A stretch of DNA of 47,746 nt from a virus: IMG/VR virus record IMGVR_UViG_3300015371_000067, positions 1 to 47,746 of that record; one strand, given 5' to 3'. Numbering within the stretch: position 1 is the first letter of the stretch; each line of letters begins with the position of its first letter. A model generated the notes under the pieces. That model searched no databases and was not told the origin of the DNA. It saw only the letters and a list, made by a program, of their open reading frames with translations. Shown piece after piece: positions 1-6,123 of this stretch. The position numbers and the translations under genes were made by a program.

Positions 1-174
1 CTTGCCGAGGAGCTCGGCATCGACCCGAAGCGCCTGCGCGGCTGGCTCCGCTCGTCCGACTTCGCACGCCCCGCCGAGGCGAAGAACACGACCTGGGCCC
101 TGACGCCCGACGTCGCCGACGCGGCCCGCGCCCGCTTCGCCCGCGCCGACGAGGAGGTGAAGGCCGAGGCGTAA
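1..174 (+). CDS. Small putative DNA-binding protein, 3' fragment
   Basis: The reading frame is open from the first base and stops at TAA 172-174, so only the last 57 codons are seen. The peptide begins LAEELGIDPKRLRGWLR and continues through RPAEAKNTTWAL to a charged tail. It is clearly a paralogue of the 85-residue protein at 1210-1467: LAEEL..D.KR.R..LR, then ARP.EAKNT.W.L, then AD..R.RF are shared. The first half reads like a helix-turn-helix-type domain, so DNA binding is an inference from fold-like pattern, not from a recognised family. It is followed after 21 bp by a strong intrinsic terminator, so it ends a rightward transcription unit that enters from outside the window. Its third codon positions are almost all G or C, more so than in its paralogue. 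Confidence 0.75.
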   Translation, partial: LAEELGIDPKRLRGWLRSSDFARPAEAKNTTWALTPDVADAARARFARADEEVKAEA

Positions 175-195
175 CCCGCCTCACCCGACCGAAGG

Positions 196-215
196 GCCCC
201 CGAAAGGGGGCTTTT
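196..215 (+). terminator. Rho-independent terminator
   Basis: A perfect 6-bp GC stem (GCCCCC / GGGGGC) with a GAAA tetraloop is followed directly by TTTT. It lies 21 bp after the stop of the truncated + gene, which it should terminate. Confidence 0.85.
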
Positions 216-239
216 CGGCGGACGGCCGAGCGGCAAGCT

Positions 240-267
240 GGCTGGGCCAAGCCTATCTTTCGACGGC
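240..267 (+). repeat. Dispersed 24-bp element, copy 1 (tandem)
   Basis: This copy has the shared core GGGCC, five variable bases, then TATCTTTCGACGGC (244-267). It and copy 2 also share the upstream extension GGCTGGGCCAA, making a 28-bp tandem direct repeat with a 31-bp period. It lies in the non-coding gap between a + strand terminator and the 3' end of the - strand small-terminase gene. Function unknown; a protein-binding site is the simplest idea. Confidence 0.85.
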
Positions 268-270
268 CGT

Positions 271-298
271 GGCTGGGCCAAAGTTGTCTTTCGACGGC
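271..298 (+). repeat. Dispersed 24-bp element, copy 2 (tandem)
   Basis: Second unit of the tandem pair. The core is GGGCC (275-279), five variable bases, then TGTCTTTCGACGGC (285-298). It ends at the base before the stop codon of the - strand gene at 299. Three further copies lie at 3511, 8308 and 21875. Confidence 0.85.
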
Positions 299-805
299 TC
301 ACTCCTCCACTATCTCCGCGTCCTCGATCTGCACAGGCTCCTGAGGCCTAGGAATGCCATCAATGGCAATCACCACTGTGGGTGCAGCCTGCTCACCCTT
401 AGGATTATGGCGCCCAGTGAGCTCCAAAGCCAATCGGGCAGCGTCTACACGGCCTCTCTTGGCTGTCCTGGTCACTCCTGCAAGGATCTCTGGGATGGCC
501 ATGTCCACGCCAGTAAGGGCCGTGTTGTAGACCTCATCCCTGAACTTCTGGTTGAACTCCCAGCGCTTGAGCTTTTTCCTGGCCGACTTGAGCCTCTCTG
601 CCATCGGCCGTCCCACAGAGGTTGGTGTGAGGTGCTCTAGGAGGGCCTTAGCGAGCTGATTCCGGGTGTACCCAGAGCCATATGCCCTTGCTGCCGCCAA
701 CTGGAGCTCGCTGAGCTCTTTGGTAGGCCTAGTCCGGCCTAAAAGTGCTGCATTCATGGCTCTTTTAGCGTCAAGGTCGGGCCGTGCCACCAAGGATTCA
801 GACAT
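299..805 (-). CDS. terS: Probable terminase small subunit
   Basis: 168 residues starting at ATG 805. An N-terminal helical section (LQLAAARAYGSGYTRNQLAK, about residues 35-55) resembles a helix-turn-helix. The C-terminal half, with RDEVYNTALTGVDMAIPEIL followed by AARLALELTGRHNPKGEQ, matches the usual layout of small-terminase proteins, where a helical oligomerisation region ends in an ELTGR..PKG-like segment. The small subunit would recognise packaging sites and bring DNA to the large subunit. It is on the same strand as the late genes but is separated from the large terminase, which enters from the right edge, by + strand early genes and by sequence outside the window. No good ribosome-binding site is visible upstream of the ATG. 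It could instead be another HTH protein, but the C-terminal pattern argues for terS. Confidence 0.6.
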   Translation of the reverse strand: MSESLVARPDLDAKRAMNAALLGRTRPTKELSELQLAAARAYGSGYTRNQLAKALLEHLTPTSVGRPMAERLKSARKKLKRWEFNQKFRDEVYNTALTGVDMAIPEILAGVTRTAKRGRVDAARLALELTGRHNPKGEQAAPTVVIAIDGIPRPQEPVQIEDAEIVEE

Positions 806-950
806 GAGTCCCAGGATAACACCCGCAGCGGACAGGTGCGAAGTTGGCTGCCTATTAGGGATGCCACGTCATGATCCACCGGTATGTAAAGGGTTAGTAA
901 AACGGTGACTAGTGGATGCCTCCCAACAACACGGCTGGCAGCCATCGTGA

Positions 951-965
951 TATTATAGAACTGCA
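951..965 (+). promoter_or_regulatory. Extended -10 promoter, probably leaderless
   Basis: TGATATTAT occurs at 948-956, with TATTAT as the -10. The start codon of the next gene is only 8 nt further on at 965, so transcription should begin at or next to the ATG. The -35 region is weak. It would drive the first early + strand block. Confidence 0.55.
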
Positions 966-1204
966 TGACGCGCACGCCCGAAGAGATCCGTCGCATCCAC
1001 AACGACTTCGACCTTGCGTCCGCCGGAGGCCAAATGAAGGCCGTTGTTAGGCTCTGTGCCGAATACTCTGAGGTTGTGCACGAAGCCCTCTCGGTCGACC
1101 GTCCGCATATCGCGTGGGAAAAGCTCCATGCTGTGTGCCCACGACTCCGACCTTACATCGACGAGGCCATGACGCTCGTCCGACGCGCCAACGAAGGGAG
1201 GTGA
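965..1204 (+). CDS. Hypothetical early protein
   Basis: 79 residues from ATG 965. The protein is mostly helical and charged, with no signal peptide, membrane segment or recognised motif; two Cys (C31, C57) are far apart. It is the first gene after a -10 element placed 8 nt upstream, so it is probably translated from a leaderless mRNA; no Shine-Dalgarno sequence precedes it. Its stop is 5 nt upstream of the next start, whose ribosome-binding site GGGAGGTG lies in its last codons, so the two are an operon. Function unknown. Confidence 0.7.
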   Translation: MTRTPEEIRRIHNDFDLASAGGQMKAVVRLCAEYSEVVHEALSVDRPHIAWEKLHAVCPRLRPYIDEAMTLVRRANEGR

Positions 1205-1209
1205 CCCAC

Positions 1210-1467
1210 ATGGCAAAGGCAACCGAGAAGCCGACCTTCACGACTCCGAAGCAGCTCGCCGAGGAGCTCCAGGTCGACGCCAAGCGCATCCGCGCTTTCC
1301 TTCGCGGTACCGAGAACACGGCTCGCCCCATCGAGGCCAAGAACACCTCTTGGCAGCTCGACGAGGAGACCGCTGACCTCGTCCGCGAGCGCTTCACGCC
1401 GTCCGACGACACCGACTCCGACGAGGAGCTCGAGGAGCTCGAGGACGACGACTCCGACGAGGAGTGA
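1210..1467 (+). CDS. Acidic-tailed putative DNA-binding protein (paralogue family)
   Basis: 85 residues. ATG 1210 is chosen because GGGAGGTG precedes it at proper spacing. Residues about 9-55 contain the module LAEELQVDAKRIRAFLRG...RPIEAKNTSWQL, which is shared with the truncated protein at 1-174 and more distantly with residues about 75-120 of the protein at 4905. The last about 20 residues are almost all Asp, Glu and Ser, a tail that often controls nucleic-acid binding. It may be a small nucleoid-like or transcriptional protein, with DNA binding inferred only from the HTH-like spacing. A 69-bp gap with no obvious terminator separates it from the next gene. Confidence 0.75.
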   Translation: MAKATEKPTFTTPKQLAEELQVDAKRIRAFLRGTENTARPIEAKNTSWQLDEETADLVRERFTPSDDTDSDEELEELEDDDSDEE

Positions 1468-1535
1468 GGCGTCAGGTGGGGGGCTTGACCCCCTGCCTTG
1501 TGTCTCAGGACTCAAACCCAACCGAAAGGAGCCTG

Positions 1536-1886
1536 ATGCTCACCGACGAACAGGTCCTTGACGGCATAAGGCAGCTGACATCCCACTGCCGATTGCTCGT
1601 CGAGGGCTACGAGGCAGGTGTGAGGGAGTATACCTCCATCTCCGCCCGCGAAGGGCTGTACACCCTCGGGTTTACGGCTGACGATACCGACCAGATCATC
1701 GAGGAGATCGCCAATCGAGGCTTCAAGTACTGCCTCGACCCTCAGATCGCGGCCACCCACTTCGACCCGAACAACCCGAAGGCCGTCAACGACATGGTCA
1801 CTGACCATCCCGACGCGATGGCTTGCTACTGGGGCTGTGATCAGCTCCTGTCCCGCCTCCAGTCCCTCTACCCGTCCGTCCGATAA
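1536..1886 (+). CDS. Hypothetical early protein
   Basis: 116 residues. ATG 1536 follows GAAAGGAGCC, a good ribosome-binding site. The sequence is acidic, with ordered-looking helices and four Cys/His-containing stretches that do not form a standard zinc motif. The stop TAA overlaps the next ATG (TAATG), so translation is coupled. No family recognised. Confidence 0.75.
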   Translation: MLTDEQVLDGIRQLTSHCRLLVEGYEAGVREYTSISAREGLYTLGFTADDTDQIIEEIANRGFKYCLDPQIAATHFDPNNPKAVNDMVTDHPDAMACYWGCDQLLSRLQSLYPSVR

Positions 1887-2056
1887 TGCCGCTCATCTCC
1901 TACAAGCTCGTCCTGATCTCCCTTGACCTGCAAAGGCTGAGGGAGATCGCTCAGCGCCTTGAGGACGACAACCACACCGACGACGCTGACTTCCTGCGCC
2001 GACTCACCATGCTCGCCGAACAGATCCACTGGCGAGACGACGAGGAGCTCTCATGA
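1886..2056 (+). CDS. Small hypothetical protein
   Basis: 56 residues from ATG 1886, overlapping the previous stop as TAATG and the next start as ATGA. The peptide begins MPLISYKLVLISLDLQRLRE and is helical and charged (LEDDNHTDDADFLRRL). Overlaps at both ends and the reading frame support a real gene. Function unknown. Confidence 0.65.
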   Translation: MPLISYKLVLISLDLQRLREIAQRLEDDNHTDDADFLRRLTMLAEQIHWRDDEELS

Positions 2057-2121
2057 GCCTAATCACCATCATCTGCCTCGTCGGGCTGTTCTTCGCCCTG
2101 ACCAACCTGGAGGAAAAATGA
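2053..2121 (+). CDS. Tiny single-span membrane peptide
   Basis: 22 residues, from MSLITIICLVGLFF to EEK. About 15 hydrophobic residues form one possible membrane span with a short charged end. The start overlaps the previous stop (ATGA), and the stop overlaps the next ATG (AAATGA). A GGAGG for the following gene lies inside it, so it could be partly a coupling leader; expression is unproven. Confidence 0.45.
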   Translation: MSLITIICLVGLFFALTNLEEK

Positions 2122-2270
2122 GCCTCGAGCCCGAGAAGCTGGGCCGTATCATATGGGCTCTGATCTTTGCCGTGGGACTAATCATCCTCGCGGCTTTGTT
2201 CGGTTCGTTCGCCGTGCTACCCACAGTGCTGATCTTCGTCCTGTACTTCACCCTGACCAAGAAGGCATAA
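2118..2270 (+). CDS. Small membrane protein, two spans
   Basis: 50 residues. ATG 2118 is preceded by GGAGG at 2109-2113. Two hydrophobic segments (IIWALIFAVGLIILAALFG and VLPTVLIFVLYFTL) are separated by a short turn, with Lys at the C-terminus. It is probably an inner-membrane protein. It sits in an early block rather than beside the lysis genes, so a holin role is unlikely; superinfection exclusion is only a guess. Coupled to the next gene by TAATG. Confidence 0.65.
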   Translation: MSLEPEKLGRIIWALIFAVGLIILAALFGSFAVLPTVLIFVLYFTLTKKA

Positions 2271-2542
2271 TGGCTGACGACCGATACCCTTGGGCCAATG
2301 CACCAGACCTCGGCAACCTGCTCCACATGCTTGAGGCTTCGTGCACCGATCCAGACTGTGAGCTCCACAACATCGAGGTTGCCATCGAGGAGGAGGTCAT
2401 CTCACCCACAGACATGGCGTACTGGCTATCCGGCGTATTCGCCTTCGCCAAGCTGATCGAGCCCCACGTCGATCCCATCGAGTTCGGCACGGCAATCGCC
2501 AAGCTCACCGTAATGATCCCAACACCCGGGAGGGACCAATGA
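2270..2542 (+). CDS. Hypothetical acidic early protein
   Basis: 90 residues from ATG 2270, which overlaps the previous stop. A CTDPDCELH segment (about residues 25-33) has two Cys and a His but no second pair. The rest is acidic and helical. The end overlaps the next start in ATGATG. No family recognised. Confidence 0.7.
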   Translation: MADDRYPWANAPDLGNLLHMLEASCTDPDCELHNIEVAIEEEVISPTDMAYWLSGVFAFAKLIEPHVDPIEFGTAIAKLTVMIPTPGRDQ

Positions 2543-2796
2543 TGTCCGAGAAGCTAATGACCCAACCACGTACCAAAGCCGAAGAGGTCGTGGTCAACGA
2601 GTGCGGAGGGTTGAACACCCTCGCCCTGTCCCTGATCCTTCTCATGCGCTCAACCAACATGCCTATGTACCGTGCTGTGGGCATCGCTCGCGCCGTCAAG
2701 TTCGCTGCCGTGTATGGCAACATGCCAGCCAACGAGCTCGGCGAGATGTACCGCTCTGACCTCCGCGATATGCTCAACGAGACCGAGGGCATCTGA
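2539..2796 (+). CDS. Hypothetical early protein
   Basis: 85 residues; two ATG codons in a row (2539 and 2542) are possible starts, both overlapping or abutting the previous stop. The protein is helical with a Met-rich middle (LILLMRSTNMPMYRAVGIAR). Its stop overlaps the next ATG (TGATGA). No recognised domain. Confidence 0.7.
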   Translation: MMSEKLMTQPRTKAEEVVVNECGGLNTLALSLILLMRSTNMPMYRAVGIARAVKFAAVYGNMPANELGEMYRSDLRDMLNETEGI

Positions 2797-2978
2797 TGAA
2801 GACCCTAGATGAACTGCAAGCACGGTACGACCGGCTGATTAAGATCCGCAGCCGATGGGTAGCACGGTACGATGCTGCACCTGATGGATCCCACGACAAG
2901 CACGTGGCGATTCAGCAACTCGACGAGGTTGGTGCCCAGATCCAAAAGGTCGAAGACGAGATGGAGAAGCTGGCATGA
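2796..2978 (+). CDS. Small coiled-coil protein
   Basis: 60 residues from MKTLDELQARYDRLIK to KVEDEMEKLA. Two heptad-like helical stretches joined by a PDGSHD turn suggest a helical hairpin or coiled-coil dimer. Both ends overlap neighbouring genes by 1-4 nt. Function unknown; it may be an assembly partner of a neighbour. Confidence 0.7.
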   Translation: MKTLDELQARYDRLIKIRSRWVARYDAAPDGSHDKHVAIQQLDEVGAQIQKVEDEMEKLA

Positions 2979-3511
2979 TCCTCGACAACTCACTCGAGGC
3001 CCACGGCTACGCACGGATAATCCTCTGTGATTACCACAAGGAGTATCCCATCCCTCACCCCAAGCTCCGAGGTCACACGGTCGTGGACCTAATCTACAAC
3101 GCCGACGAGGTTCAGGAGGTACAGACCTTTCTCGGCATGCCCAAGCCTGATGAGCTTGAGCCGTTCGACGGCCTCGACATCCGCTACAACGGCTACTACG
3201 GTCCGGGCATGTCCATCTGGCTCATACAGGGCAGCCTCGAGAACCTGATCGCCATCTTCTACGACTTCGCCAGGACCCTCAAGGAAGGACCCATCGGCGG
3301 GGACGACGACTCCTACGACTATTGGCCCAACGCGATGGAGATGCTGCTCACCTTCGCTATGGACCTCGAGGAGCTGACCGACGACAAGGGCCCATGGGCC
3401 GATGAGCTCGTCACCATCATGCACCGCACCATCCACAACCGCGAGGACGATCCCGAGTGGTCTCACCTCTGGGATTCCATCAACGCCTTCGCCAACCGGG
3501 AGCAAGAATAG
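2975..3511 (+). CDS. Hypothetical early protein
   Basis: 178 residues from ATG 2975 (ATGA overlap). The protein is strongly acidic with many aromatic residues (IRYNGYYGPGMSIWLIQG near residues 69-86) and looks like a compact alpha/beta fold. No membrane segment or catalytic motif is recognised. It is the last gene of this early unit, and its stop TAG shares its final base with the start of copy 3 of the dispersed 24-bp element. Confidence 0.7.
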   Translation: MILDNSLEAHGYARIILCDYHKEYPIPHPKLRGHTVVDLIYNADEVQEVQTFLGMPKPDELEPFDGLDIRYNGYYGPGMSIWLIQGSLENLIAIFYDFARTLKEGPIGGDDDSYDYWPNAMEMLLTFAMDLEELTDDKGPWADELVTIMHRTIHNREDDPEWSHLWDSINAFANREQE

Positions 3512-3534
3512 GGCCCTATATGTCTTTCGACGGC
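3511..3534 (+). repeat. Dispersed 24-bp element, copy 3
   Basis: GGGCC, then CTATA, then TGTCTTTCGACGGC. It begins at the last base of a stop codon and ends 18 bp upstream of the TTGACA of the strongest promoter in the window (3553-3582). That placement fits an operator or activator site. Confidence 0.85.
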
Positions 3535-3552
3535 AAAGCCCTAGTAGCAAAG

Positions 3553-3582
3553 TTGACAGAGAGTACCTCCCCAGTGTATAAT
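3553..3582 (+). promoter_or_regulatory. Consensus sigma-70-type promoter
   Basis: A perfect TTGACA (3553-3558), an 18-bp spacer and a perfect TATAAT (3577-3582, preceded by GTG). This is the best housekeeping promoter in the window and should drive the second early block from 3631. Copy 3 of the dispersed element lies just upstream. Confidence 0.85.
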
Positions 3583-3630
3583 GGGGTAATGACGCAATCG
3601 ACGGGACCGTGAGAGGAGGTGAGACCAACA

Positions 3631-3834
3631 ATGACCTTCGAGGAAGCGAAGAGAATCCATCGCCGTGAGGTTCGCGAGATAGCTCAGGGTAGGCATTACC
3701 GGGGCAAGTCAGCAAAGGCGATGGGCATGCCGTACCTCGACGAAGTAATCGAGGCCGAAGACGTACTGTCCGCACACTGGGACCCAACAACCATGTCGTG
3801 GAAGCGCACGACGGAGGAGACGAAGGCATCATGA
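3631..3834 (+). CDS. Hypothetical early protein
   Basis: 67 residues. ATG 3631 is preferred; AGGAGGTGAG lies 11 nt upstream. A GTG at 3619 overlaps that ribosome-binding site and is less likely. The protein is basic at the N-terminus (RIHRREVREIAQGRHYRGK) and acidic in the middle. First gene after the consensus promoter. Function unknown. Confidence 0.65.
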   Translation: MTFEEAKRIHRREVREIAQGRHYRGKSAKAMGMPYLDEVIEAEDVLSAHWDPTTMSWKRTTEETKAS

Positions 3835-4025
3835 AGGTAGTTCTTGTGTACCGCCCCGAGCTGATCGACGACACCGACGGTGACGTTCAGCCCTTCGAGG
3901 GCATCGAGATCCTCGGAGTCGCCTCCAACGAGGACGACGCCAACGAGCTGATCGACAAGGTCCGCGACGAGCACATGGCAGACCCGCCTGCGAAACCGTG
4001 GTCGTTCCACATCGACTCCGTCTAG
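3831..4025 (+). CDS. Hypothetical small protein
   Basis: 64 residues from MKVVLVYRPELIDDTDG, with ATG 3831 overlapping the previous stop (ATGA). Alternating hydrophobic strands and an acidic helix (ASNEDDANELIDKVRDE) suggest a small alpha/beta fold. No recognised family. Confidence 0.7.
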   Translation: MKVVLVYRPELIDDTDGDVQPFEGIEILGVASNEDDANELIDKVRDEHMADPPAKPWSFHIDSV

Positions 4026-4026
4026 C

Positions 4027-4197
4027 ATGAAGCCCACCACCCGTCAATCGGCAACAGCTCCCTGGAGGTGCCCCAATTGTGGGGCGCTTCCGGGCAGCAA
4101 GTGCCTTACCAATACCTGGCGCCGCAGACCGAAAACCCAATTCCTCGGGAAGATGCACATCGCCAGATGGAATGCGAGGCCCACAGATGATGCGTAG
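4027..4197 (+). CDS. Small zinc-finger protein
   Basis: 56 residues from ATG 4027, one base after the previous stop. It contains WRCPNCGALPGSKC (residues 13-26), followed after about 20 residues by MHIARW, giving a C-x2-C-x7-C...H arrangement. This is the short zinc-binding motif seen in many actinophage proteins, where C..C.A..G..C is followed by H..R. A role in nucleic-acid binding is inferred. Confidence 0.7.
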   Translation: MKPTTRQSATAPWRCPNCGALPGSKCLTNTWRRRPKTQFLGKMHIARWNARPTDDA

Positions 4198-4240
4198 AGT
4201 GACCCTACCACCAATGCGCGAGACCGCGCTAGGAGAGATC

Positions 4241-4582
4241 ATGTCCGAGGTACCAGGGGCGACAACGCCCAACAGATGGCCTGAATCGCTAAAGGCCGTC
4301 GAGAACGAGGAGCCTGACCCACAGAAGGTGTTCGCTTGCCCTGACTGCGACAGGACCTTCCGTAACGCTCAGGGACTGGGGGCACACCGATCCCGCACAC
4401 ACGGCTACCGCAAGGCAGGGCCTGCTTACCAGGCTGCACCTGCACCCACTACTACGGTCGAAGCCACCATCGCGGCGATCTTCCCCCAGGGCATTCCTGT
4501 CAACCGCGAGGTGCTGGCCGCAGTGCTCAACTTCATGGAGGCACACGACCATCTCGTCGAGATGTCCCGCAATGGCAGTTGA
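4241..4582 (+). CDS. C2H2 zinc finger protein
   Basis: 113 residues. ATG 4241 is preceded by AGGAGAG; an in-frame ATG at 4187 is possible but lacks a better site. Residues about 31-53 form a classic C2H2 finger: CPDCDRTF (C-x2-C and the aromatic), RNAQGLGAH (the Leu and first His), then RSRTH with H-x4-H spacing. Such fingers are typical of eukaryotic regulators but are also known singly in bacterial and phage proteins. The C-terminal helix resembles an oligomerisation segment. Likely a DNA-binding regulator; target unknown. It overlaps the next gene by 11 bp. Confidence 0.8.
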   Translation: MSEVPGATTPNRWPESLKAVENEEPDPQKVFACPDCDRTFRNAQGLGAHRSRTHGYRKAGPAYQAAPAPTTTVEATIAAIFPQGIPVNREVLAAVLNFMEAHDHLVEMSRNGS

Positions 4583-4784
4583 GAACGAGCTTGTGACCCA
4601 CAGCTCCAGCTGTGTGTTCTGCGGCAAGGAGCACTTGACTACGGTCGACAAGGTCAAGTACCAGCGCTGGCTCGGTGGCGAACGCATCCAGCTCGTATGG
4701 CCCGAGATGAGCGACGACGACCGAGAGATCCTCATCTCCGGGACGTGTCCCGACTGCTGGTCAAACTACATGGGCGAGGTGTGA
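4572..4784 (+). CDS. Zinc-ribbon hypothetical protein
   Basis: 70 residues from ATG 4572, inside the end of the previous gene. Two CxxC pairs, CVFC (about residues 14-17) and CPDC (about 59-62), should bind one zinc across a 40-residue insertion. Small proteins of this type are common in actinophages but have no known role. It ends about 25 bp before the next promoter. Confidence 0.75.
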   Translation: MAVENELVTHSSSCVFCGKEHLTTVDKVKYQRWLGGERIQLVWPEMSDDDREILISGTCPDCWSNYMGEV

Positions 4785-4809
4785 CCCACAGAAGGTGTGA
4801 GGGCAGCGG

Positions 4810-4838
4810 TTGACCCCGAGCACCAACTATGATACAAT
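4810..4838 (+). promoter_or_regulatory. Promoter with extended -10
   Basis: TTGACC (4810-4815), a 17-bp spacer and TATGATACAAT ending at 4838. The leader to the next ATG is about 60 nt and contains GAAGGAGGC. It drives the third early unit. The TATGATACAAT form recurs at several other promoters in the window. Confidence 0.8.
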
Positions 4839-4904
4839 GAGTCTTGTCAGCGAAACACTCACCCACGCTGACGCCCAACCCCATCCGGGTGAGAAGGAGG
4901 CAAT

Positions 4905-5465
4905 ATGGCCCGCAAGAAGGCAGTCGAAGTCGAGGTCGAGGAGGACGAGGTCGACGAGCTCGACGAGCTGGACGATCTGGAGGACCTCGCAGACGAGGCA
5001 GAGGACGAGGACGAGGACGTCGAGGACGAAGACGAGGACGACGAGGAGGAGACCCCTCGCCGCTCGAAGAAGTCCAAGGCGGGCAAGGCGAAGGCGGGGA
5101 AGTCGAAGAAGCCCGCGAAGGAAGGCATCGGGTCCTCAGACCTCGCCGAAGCACTCGGCACCACCGGGCGTGAGCTGCGCGTCATGCTCCGCCAGAAGAA
5201 GGTCAAGAAGAACGAGAACAACCGCTACGAGTGGGATTCGGTCGACGATGCACTCGAGGCACTCGGCTTCGACGACCTGGACGACGCGAAGGAAGCTCTC
5301 GCTGAGTCACGCACCCAGCGCCTCGAGGAGCTGAAGGAGCGCGTCGGTGCGAAGGACAAGAAGTCCAAGAAGTCGAAGGCCGCCGTCGAGGAGGACGAAG
5401 ACGACGAGGCCGACGACGACGAGGACGAGGCTCCGCCGAAGAGGACCAGGCGCAAGAAGAAGTAG
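4905..5465 (+). CDS. Highly charged DNA-binding-like protein
   Basis: 186 residues; ATG 4905 follows AAGGAGGC. The N-terminus (residues 5-50) is nearly all Asp, Glu and Val, followed by a Lys-rich linker. A folded core at about 75-120 (DLAEALGTTGRELRVMLR, then NENNRYEW) matches the module of the proteins at 1-174 and 1210-1467. The tail is again acidic and then ends in RTRRKKK. Alternating acidic and basic runs around a small HTH-like module suggest a nucleoid-like or histone-mimic protein. This is inference; no family was matched. Its low-complexity DNA creates long false frames on both strands. Confidence 0.75.
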   Translation: MARKKAVEVEVEEDEVDELDELDDLEDLADEAEDEDEDVEDEDEDDEEETPRRSKKSKAGKAKAGKSKKPAKEGIGSSDLAEALGTTGRELRVMLRQKKVKKNENNRYEWDSVDDALEALGFDDLDDAKEALAESRTQRLEELKERVGAKDKKSKKSKAAVEEDEDDEADDDEDEAPPKRTRRKKK

Positions 5466-5545
5466 CGCCGTCCTCCGACGTGGTGGGCAGGGGAGTCGTC
5501 TGTGTTGGGCAGGCGGCTCCCCATTACTTTGAGAGGAGGAGTACC

Positions 5546-5746
5546 GTGCCAGGTAGGAGGCGATTGAAGATGGGGTACGGCATTCAGACTTGGTGTAATC
5601 GAGTCGATGAGCTGCTGGTGGAGTTGGGACGATACGAGGCTGAGGGTGAAATCAAGCCGTCCACAGCTAGGCTGGTGAAGGTTCACCTGGAGGAAGCTAG
5701 GGCCATCATGCGACGGCGCTACAACAAGAGTCGGGTAAATCTTTGA
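5546..5746 (+). CDS. Small hypothetical protein
   Basis: 66 residues. GTG 5546 is chosen because GAGGAGGAG ends a few bases upstream. The ends are basic and the middle helical (VDELLVELGRYEAEGEIKPS). Its TGA overlaps the next ATG (TGATG). The 80-bp gap before it holds a weak GC hairpin without a clear T tract. Function unknown. Confidence 0.65.
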   Translation: MPGRRRLKMGYGIQTWCNRVDELLVELGRYEAEGEIKPSTARLVKVHLEEARAIMRRRYNKSRVNL

Positions 5747-6123
5747 TGGGCAAGTTGACCAAGTTCATCCGTAAGCACGGCAGGCCCTACGAGCTAAGCG
5801 CGAAGAACGGTGAGGGCACCGTACGGCTACAATTCTACGAGGGTTACGTCGTACTCGTCAGTCGTCAGCCAGGTGTCCGATTTCGCCAGGAGGTTGCTCT
5901 GACGCGCTCGGCGTGGTGGGCTCTGATGAAGCAGGTCTCGAAACCCACAGTCCTGATGCAGGGTCCGGACTTTGATCGGAACCAGGCAGAGCGGGAATCT
6001 TACCAAGCGGAGCTGGTCCGCCTGAGCGAGAAGCGGCTGCGGAAGCGTGAGGAGGTTGTGGCAGCAAAGAAAGCTGCTCAGAAGCGCCGCTACGCGGCTG
6101 CGAAGGCTCGGGGACGAAGGTAG
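5746..6123 (+). CDS. Basic hypothetical protein
   Basis: 125 residues. ATG 5746 overlaps the previous stop; a TTG immediately before is also possible. The first 70 residues look like a small beta-rich fold (GEGTVRLQFYEGYVVLVS), and the rest is one long basic helix (KRLRKREEVVAAKKAAQKRR). Nucleic-acid binding is plausible from charge. The last 266 bp overlap the 3' part of a convergent - strand frame, which is unusual; this strand has the more protein-like composition there. Confidence 0.65.
   Translation: MGKLTKFIRKHGRPYELSAKNGEGTVRLQFYEGYVVLVSRQPGVRFRQEVALTRSAWWALMKQVSKPTVLMQGPDFDRNQAERESYQAELVRLSEKRLRKREEVVAAKKAAQKRRYAAAKARGRR

Noticed and set aside
240-298. CRISPR-like direct repeats
   Set aside because: Only two tandem copies with a 3-bp spacer, and the others are dispersed kilobases away; no cas genes.
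4810-5532. Long Arg/Ser-rich frames on + and Ser-rich frames on - across this region
   Set aside because: They are frame shadows of the GAC/GAG/AAG-rich gene at 4905-5465; they lack ribosome-binding sites, and their compositions are single-codon repeats.
5492-5533. Possible terminator GGGGAG...CTCCCC after the acidic protein gene
   Set aside because: The stem is imperfect with a 15-nt loop, and the following ATTACTTT is not a T tract; I could not support a call.
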